Origin: an uncultured Clostridia bacterium
Lineage (GTDB): Bacteria > Bacillota > Clostridia > Oscillospirales > Acutalibacteraceae
Direction of reading: 5' to 3'
NCBI GenBank assembly: GCA_947165615.1
Contig: CAMVBD010000068.1
Span: 1-7,050 of the forward strand
DNA length: 7,050 bases
Shown: positions 6,262 to 7,050 of the stretch, in pieces
How positions within the stretch are numbered: position 1 is the first letter of the stretch
Layout of the letters: each line of letters begins with the position of its first letter
Notes under the pieces: model-generated
What the model was told of the DNA's origin: nothing
Databases searched by the model: none
The model's input: only the letters and a program-made list of their open reading frames with translations
Position numbers and translations under genes: made by a program

Positions 6262-6699
6262 ATGAAACACGTTTTCTTATTTTCTGACGGCGCCTGCTCG
6301 GGGAATCCCGGCCCCGGCGGGTGGGGCGTGATCTTACGATATAACGATACGGAAAAAGAATTATCCGGCGGTGAAGCCGAAACGACAAACAACCGTATGG
6401 AACTGACTGCCGTTATTAAAGGATTGAACGCCCTCAGATTCCCCTGTCGCGTCACTGTGACGTCAGATTCCAAATACGTATGCGATGCGATCAATCAGAA
6501 TTGGCTTTCAGCCTGGGTAAAAAACGGATGGAAGAAAGCCGACCGGAAACCCGTATTGAACACGGATCTTTGGATGGAACTCCTGCGGCTGATGGAGATC
6601 CATTCGGTCGAGTTCCTGTGGATCAAAGGGCACGCGGGGCATCCGGAAAACGAGCGCTGTGACAAATTGGCCGTAGCCGCATATCAGCAATTTCTTTGA
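6262..6699 (+). CDS. rnhA: Ribonuclease HI
   Basis: Endonuclease that cuts the RNA strand of RNA-DNA hybrids, acting on R-loops and replication primers; cytoplasmic. 145 residues, the normal size for the bacterial type 1 enzyme. The DEDD catalytic set is visible: D9 in [17 protein letters not shown]47 in NNRMEL, D69 in TSDSKYV, and D134 in ENERCDKLA, with the assisting H124 in [10 protein letters not shown]. The tryptophan- and lysine-rich segment at 81-100 ([19 protein letters not shown]) matches the basic protrusion of the E. coli-type enzyme used to grip the hybrid. There is no N-terminal hybrid-binding domain. It is divergent from the nucleotidyltransferase gene and convergent with spoIVA, so it is probably monocistronic, ending at the terminator at 6713-6750. 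The ribosome binding site is weak (GGTGAT, 3 nt before ATG), but no other start would keep D9. Confidence 0.97.
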   Translation: MKHVFLFSDGACSGNPGPGGWGVILRYNDTEKELSGGEAETTNNRMELTAVIKGLNALRFPCRVTVTSDSKYVCDAINQNWLSAWVKNGWKKADRKPVLNTDLWMELLRLMEIHSVEFLWIKGHAGHPENERCDKLAVAAYQQFL

Positions 6700-6712
6700 T
6701 CCGGCTTAACAA

Positions 6713-6750
6713 AGAACTGTAAGACGACTTGCCTTACAGTTCTCTTTTTT
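6713..6750 (+). terminator. Intrinsic terminator of rnhA, between convergent rnhA and spoIVA
   Basis: Perfect 11-bp stem AGAACTGTAAG (6713-6723) / CTTACAGTTCT (6733-6743), 9-nt loop, then C and six T (6745-6750) on the plus strand, 14 nt after the rnhA stop codon. The last T residues overlap the complement of the spoIVA stop codon (6749-6751). On the minus strand the same stem is followed by the weaker tract TTGTTAAG, so it may also end spoIVA transcripts, less efficiently. Confidence 0.9.
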
Positions 6751-7050
6751 ATATGATGATGCAGATGAGTCCGCTGCAGCCTTCGTTGATCACCCGCTCA
6801 AGCGTCTGCTGCAGTTTCATTCGCGCTTCATTCGGCATATGCGTGAGTTTCGTCCGAAGCCCTTCATTGACAAGGTCATCCAAACTCTTCCCGAAAATAT
6901 TGGATTCCCAGATTTTCGCCGGCTCCTCTTCAAATCCGTCCAACAGATACTTTACAAGATCTTCACTTTGTTTTTCACTGCCGACGCTCGCCGCGACTTC
7001 CTTTTTGATGTCTTCGCGCATCATATGGATCGAATGCGCGCTTGCACGCA
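6749..7050 (-). CDS. spoIVA: Stage IV sporulation protein A, C-terminal part (5' end off the window)
   Basis: SpoIVA is the ATP-hydrolysing protein that polymerises on the forespore surface and forms the basement layer of the spore coat. Only the last 100 or so codons are present. The frame stays open to base 7050, so the internal ATGs at 7024 and 7021 are not the start. Recognition rests on the strongly conserved end: VGSEKQSEDLVKYLL, then IWESNIFGKSLDDLVNEGL, MPNEARMKLQQTLERVINEG and a short hydrophobic tail GLICIII. The N-terminal P-loop NTPase motifs lie outside the window. In Bacillus the C-terminal region is the part that contacts SpoVM at the forespore membrane. The gene is expected to depend on mother-cell sigma-E, but its promoter is not visible. 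It marks the organism as a spore former or a descendant of one. Confidence 0.9.
   Translation of the reverse strand, partial: RASAHSIHMMREDIKKEVAASVGSEKQSEDLVKYLLDGFEEEPAKIWESNIFGKSLDDLVNEGLRTKLTHMPNEARMKLQQTLERVINEGCSGLICIII

Noticed and set aside
6151..6270. Upstream in-frame ATG (6270) that would add 40 residues to the nucleotidyltransferase
   Set aside because: It would overlap the start of divergent rnhA and run through the promoter region. The nucleotidyltransferase fold begins at the Met of MEAVILCGG, which has its own Shine-Dalgarno site.
6749..7024. Stand-alone 91-residue small protein starting at 7024
   Set aside because: The frame continues open upstream to the window edge and the sequence matches the C-terminal end of SpoIVA, so it is a partial gene.

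Overview
The window looks like chromosomal housekeeping DNA from an endospore-forming Firmicute, most probably a member of the Clostridia. The evidence is the C-terminus of the sporulation protein SpoIVA at the right edge, a Firmicute-type RNase J with a long basic N-terminal extension, a full GdpP-type cyclic-di-AMP phosphodiesterase, and strong AAGGAG-like ribosome binding sites. G+C content looks close to half by eye and fairly even, with no transposase, integrase, phage gene, tRNA, rRNA or CRISPR array.

Layout from left to right: (1) 1-1782, minus strand, gdpP, cut by the left edge so its extreme C-terminus is missing. (2) 1820-3766, minus, ribonuclease J, 37 bp upstream of gdpP and almost certainly co-transcribed with it. 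(3) 3850-6150, minus, a 766-residue fusion of a sugar-1-phosphate nucleotidyltransferase, a left-handed beta-helix and a phosphohexomutase-like domain whose catalytic loops are all degenerate. (4) 6262-6699, plus, ribonuclease HI, divergent from the fusion gene. (5) 6749-7050, minus, the 3' end of spoIVA, convergent with rnhA across an 11-bp-stem terminator.

Transcription: a near-consensus sigma-A promoter (TTGACA, 17 bp, TATTAT) lies at the end of the nucleotidyltransferase gene and should drive rnj-gdpP. No convincing terminator separates the nucleotidyltransferase gene from rnj, so read-through from upstream is also possible. In the 111-bp divergent region, one palindromic TTGCAA hexamer can act as the -35 element for both the rnhA and the nucleotidyltransferase promoters, each with a 17-bp spacer.

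Functionally, rnj-gdpP joins 5'-end-dependent RNA decay and processing with turnover of the second messenger c-di-AMP. The fusion protein should make an NDP-sugar (probably GDP-mannose-like or NDP-glucose-like) for surface polysaccharide. RNase HI removes RNA from RNA-DNA hybrids, and SpoIVA builds the spore-coat basement layer. I see no new multi-gene system. The points most worth a second look are the inactivated mutase domain and the regulatory architecture of the two promoter regions.
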